Part shown: in pieces, positions 51,295 through 53,122 of the stretch
How the letters are laid out: each line of letters begins with the position of its first letter
Position numbering within the stretch: the first letter of the stretch is position 1
From: Deltaproteobacteria bacterium
Lineage (GTDB): Bacteria; Desulfobacterota; Desulfobulbia; Desulfobulbales; Desulfurivibrionaceae
Direction of reading: 5' to 3'
Assembly (NCBI GenBank): GCA_013349285.1
Contig: DUZU01000022.1
Location: forward strand, 1-53,122
DNA length: 53,122 nucleotides
The notes under the pieces: generated by a model
Told to the model about the DNA's origin: nothing
The model's input: only the letters and a program-made list of their open reading frames with translations
Databases searched by the model: none
Program-made: the position numbers and the translations under genes

Positions 51295-53122
51295 TCAACC
51301 CGGAATACTGATAATCTTGTCGTTCTTTACGATTCTGACAAAGTTATTGCGCATCGCGCTGGCGCCTGTTTCCGGATCAACAGCGAGTTTGGAAATAAGA
51401 CTCTGATCATCAATACCCTTATCAACCGCCACTGTCATTGCAGGATTCTTTGTACCATAACCATGGGCCATGTACACGGTATCTTTACGAATACCAGGGG
51501 TTACCTTGAGGACGGTAGTGGTTGTTGAGCGTACGCCGTCCTGGTTAACCAAGCCGATCCGATCTCCATCCTTAAGCCCCATTTTCTGAGCGCTTTCGTC
51601 ATTAAGCCAGACCGGATTTTCGGGAATTTCATTATGCAGCCAGACATTGTTCTGGGTTCGATTGAAGGTATGCACCGGAGAACGGCCATAAACCAGACGG
51701 GCATAGCCCTGGGGCGGCTCCGGTACCGGCAGGTAAGCGGGAGCACCCGGGAAACCGGCATCGGCCACATCTTCGTTGAAAAAGTTAACGGAAAAAGCCT
51801 TGCCGTAGGGGTCGGCCCCGGGCTGGATGTGAATACCGTCCTCCTTCTTCAATTGAGCAAGACTAAGATTAGCGGCGGCCAGGCTCTTGTCCACCAGTTC
51901 CTCAACCGAGGCGACCGGAATATGCTCACCATAGCCCATCCTTTTGGCCAGCTCATTGGTAATCCACACGGAATCTTTACGCTCATGATCCGCAGTAACC
52001 GAGGCAACCAGAGGCATCCGCGCGGAAATATACTGCTGATGAGGGTCGGCAAAATTCCACTGGGTGCCGGTCTTAACATAGTCATGGCGTTCGAGATATG
52101 AAAGCTCCGGCAACAGGATATCGGCATACATGGTGATATCGGTGGGCATCAAATCAACGACCATGACAAAGTCCATCTGCTCGAGCATCTTAATAGTAAG
52201 ATCCTGGCCCGGCACCGTCTGAATGGGATTTTGCCCCCAGGCGATAAAGCTCTTGATCGGATAGGGCTTGCCGCTGACCGCCGCATTCCGGATAAGATCA
52301 GTGGGGGTGCCCGGCGGAGAAAACTTATGAACTTCAGCCATCTTGTGCAGGGCGTGTTCCTCGGCATGCTCATGGTTGATTTTGGGCCAGCTGACGCTGC
52401 CCACCTTGGGCCCCTTGGGTTTGACAAAGCCGCCTTTTACGCCGATGGCGCCGAGCAGACCGGTGAGGCAGGCCAAAGAGCGTTCCCGCTGAAAATCATT
52501 ACCATGCCAGCTCACATGGCGACCGGGATGAATGGAAACATTAGGTGAGTTGGCGGCAAGCAACTCCGCAACCTCTTTAATCTGGGCGGCCGGCACATCA
52601 CAGATCTTGGCGGCCCAATCACATGAAGCATGGGAAATTGCCTTGGTAAAGGGCTCAAAGCCCTCGCCGTTCGCTTCAACATAGGCTTTATCATACTTGT
52701 TGTTCTCAACCAGATAATTCATCACCGCTAACAAAAAGGCGGTGTCGGTGCCCGGTTTAATCTTCACCCAGATGTCAGCCTTGGAGGCGGATGCTGAAAA
52801 ACGAGGATCGACTACAATCAATTTGGCGCCGTTCTCAAGCCCTTTCAGATATCTCTTTAAGTGAGAGACATGGACGTTTTCACCGAAATGCCCACCAAGG
52901 AGCATGATCGCCTTGGCATTGGCCATATCGACGTTTTCACCGGGCGCAGTACCCAGGGTGGCCACATAAGCGGTGTCACGAATGCCCCGACACTGGAAGA
53001 AAGAGGCCTCGGAATTATTGGGCGTACCGACAACCCGCTCGAAAAAATGCATGGGATACTTTGCAGATGAACCGTGGGGAAAGATTGCAGTGGCATGGGG
53101 ACCATATTTATCAATCACCCCT
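51295..53122 (-). CDS. Molybdopterin oxidoreductase catalytic subunit, 5' part outside window (PsrA/PhsA-like)
   Basis: At least 608 residues of a DMSO-reductase-family enzyme. The frame is open at the window edge, so the true start, any Tat signal and the N-terminal 4Fe-4S cysteines lie outside. Seen parts are the molybdopterin domain (IMLLGGHFGENV, LIVVDPRFSASASKADIWVKI, WGQNPIQTVPGQDLT, DILLPELSYLERHDYV) and the C-terminal MGD-binding domain (RLVYGRSPVHTFNRTQNN to NNFVRIVKN). Spacing and sequence suit the polysulfide, thiosulfate or tetrathionate reductase branch. The reaction is uncertain without the N-terminus. The PsrB-like gene follows. A sulfur-reducing or disproportionating lifestyle would fit. 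Confidence 0.85.
   Translation of the reverse strand, partial: GVIDKYGPHATAIFPHGSSAKYPMHFFERVVGTPNNSEASFFQCRGIRDTAYVATLGTAPGENVDMANAKAIMLLGGHFGENVHVSHLKRYLKGLENGAKLIVVDPRFSASASKADIWVKIKPGTDTAFLLAVMNYLVENNKYDKAYVEANGEGFEPFTKAISHASCDWAAKICDVPAAQIKEVAELLAANSPNVSIHPGRHVSWHGNDFQRERSLACLTGLLGAIGVKGGFVKPKGPKVGSVSWPKINHEHAEEHALHKMAEVHKFSPPGTPTDLIRNAAVSGKPYPIKSFIAWGQNPIQTVPGQDLTIKMLEQMDFVMVVDLMPTDITMYADILLPELSYLERHDYVKTGTQWNFADPHQQYISARMPLVASVTADHERKDSVWITNELAKRMGYGEHIPVASVEELVDKSLAAANLSLAQLKKEDGIHIQPGADPYGKAFSVNFFNEDVADAGFPGAPAYLPVPEPPQGYARLVYGRSPVHTFNRTQNNVWLHNEIPENPVWLNDESAQKMGLKDGDRIGLVNQDGVRSTTTTVLKVTPGIRKDTVYMAHGYGTKNPAMTVAVDKGIDDQSLISKLAVDPETGASAMRNNFVRIVKNDKIISIPG

Overview
The window reads as a chromosomal segment of an anaerobic, selenocysteine-using bacterium, most likely a Desulfobacterota (Desulfobulbales-like) sulfur-metabolising autotroph. 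The main evidence is a bacterial CODH/acetyl-CoA synthase operon, three UGA-containing redox genes, an HdrA/MvhD pair, a polysulfide/thiosulfate-reductase-like molybdoenzyme, a geopeptide-like radical SAM cassette and a CimA isoleucine route. The taxon is inferred from gene content only. About 40 protein genes are supported. I see no rRNA, tRNA, CRISPR array, insertion sequence or prophage.

Left part (1-11.3 kb): the tail of a TonB-dependent receptor is followed by a RiPP-like cassette, made of a 31-residue Cys-Cys peptide, an intrinsic terminator and a SPASM radical SAM maturase. Then come trmL and an M23 peptidase (minus strand), a 0.6 kb spacer with two inverted repeats, and lysC-cimA-comEA-like (plus strand). 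Next is a tightly overlapped three-gene minus-strand cassette: C39-like peptidase, RimK-like ATP-grasp with RLAN-type N-terminus, and GCS2-type carboxylate-amine ligase. It looks like a peptide-ligation system of unknown product.

Middle (11.4-23.2 kb): mostly housekeeping genes. These are a PHP phosphoesterase, miaB, DUF4911, purB, recJ, pgsA and miaA on the minus strand, then serC, a radical SAM protein, rlmN and a degenerate receiver-PilZ protein on the plus strand. A REP-like palindrome lies near 11.47 kb and a hairpin-rich, gene-free element lies downstream of serC.

Core (23.2-45.1 kb, minus strand): a Wood-Ljungdahl operon read as folD, acsA(cooS), metF-acsD fusion, acsB, acsC, formate dehydrogenase fusion, hdrA, mvhD. 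It has a -10 element and strong RBS before folD and a strong terminator after mvhD. The last three genes each contain one in-frame TGA at a position where the flanking residues match known Cys/Sec sites, with a candidate SECIS hairpin just downstream. I therefore annotate each as one full-length selenoprotein rather than as split ORFs. The formate dehydrogenase is fused to a NuoG-type 2Fe-2S domain and a GltD-like NAD(P)H-flavin module. Methylene-THF reductase is fused to the small corrinoid protein subunit through a (KKAAEAKAAQEA)n helical linker. fhs lies just upstream, separated by a PilB ATPase that carries a C-terminal cyclic-nucleotide-binding domain. Together Fdh, Fhs, FolD, MetF, CFeSP (AcsC/AcsD), CODH and ACS make an almost complete acetyl-CoA pathway. 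The methyltransferase AcsE and a CooC-type maturase are not in the window.

Right end (45.2-53.1 kb, minus strand): thyX, nifS-nifU and uvrC, then a ferredoxin subunit and the truncated catalytic subunit of a DMSO-reductase-family enzyme that runs off the window.
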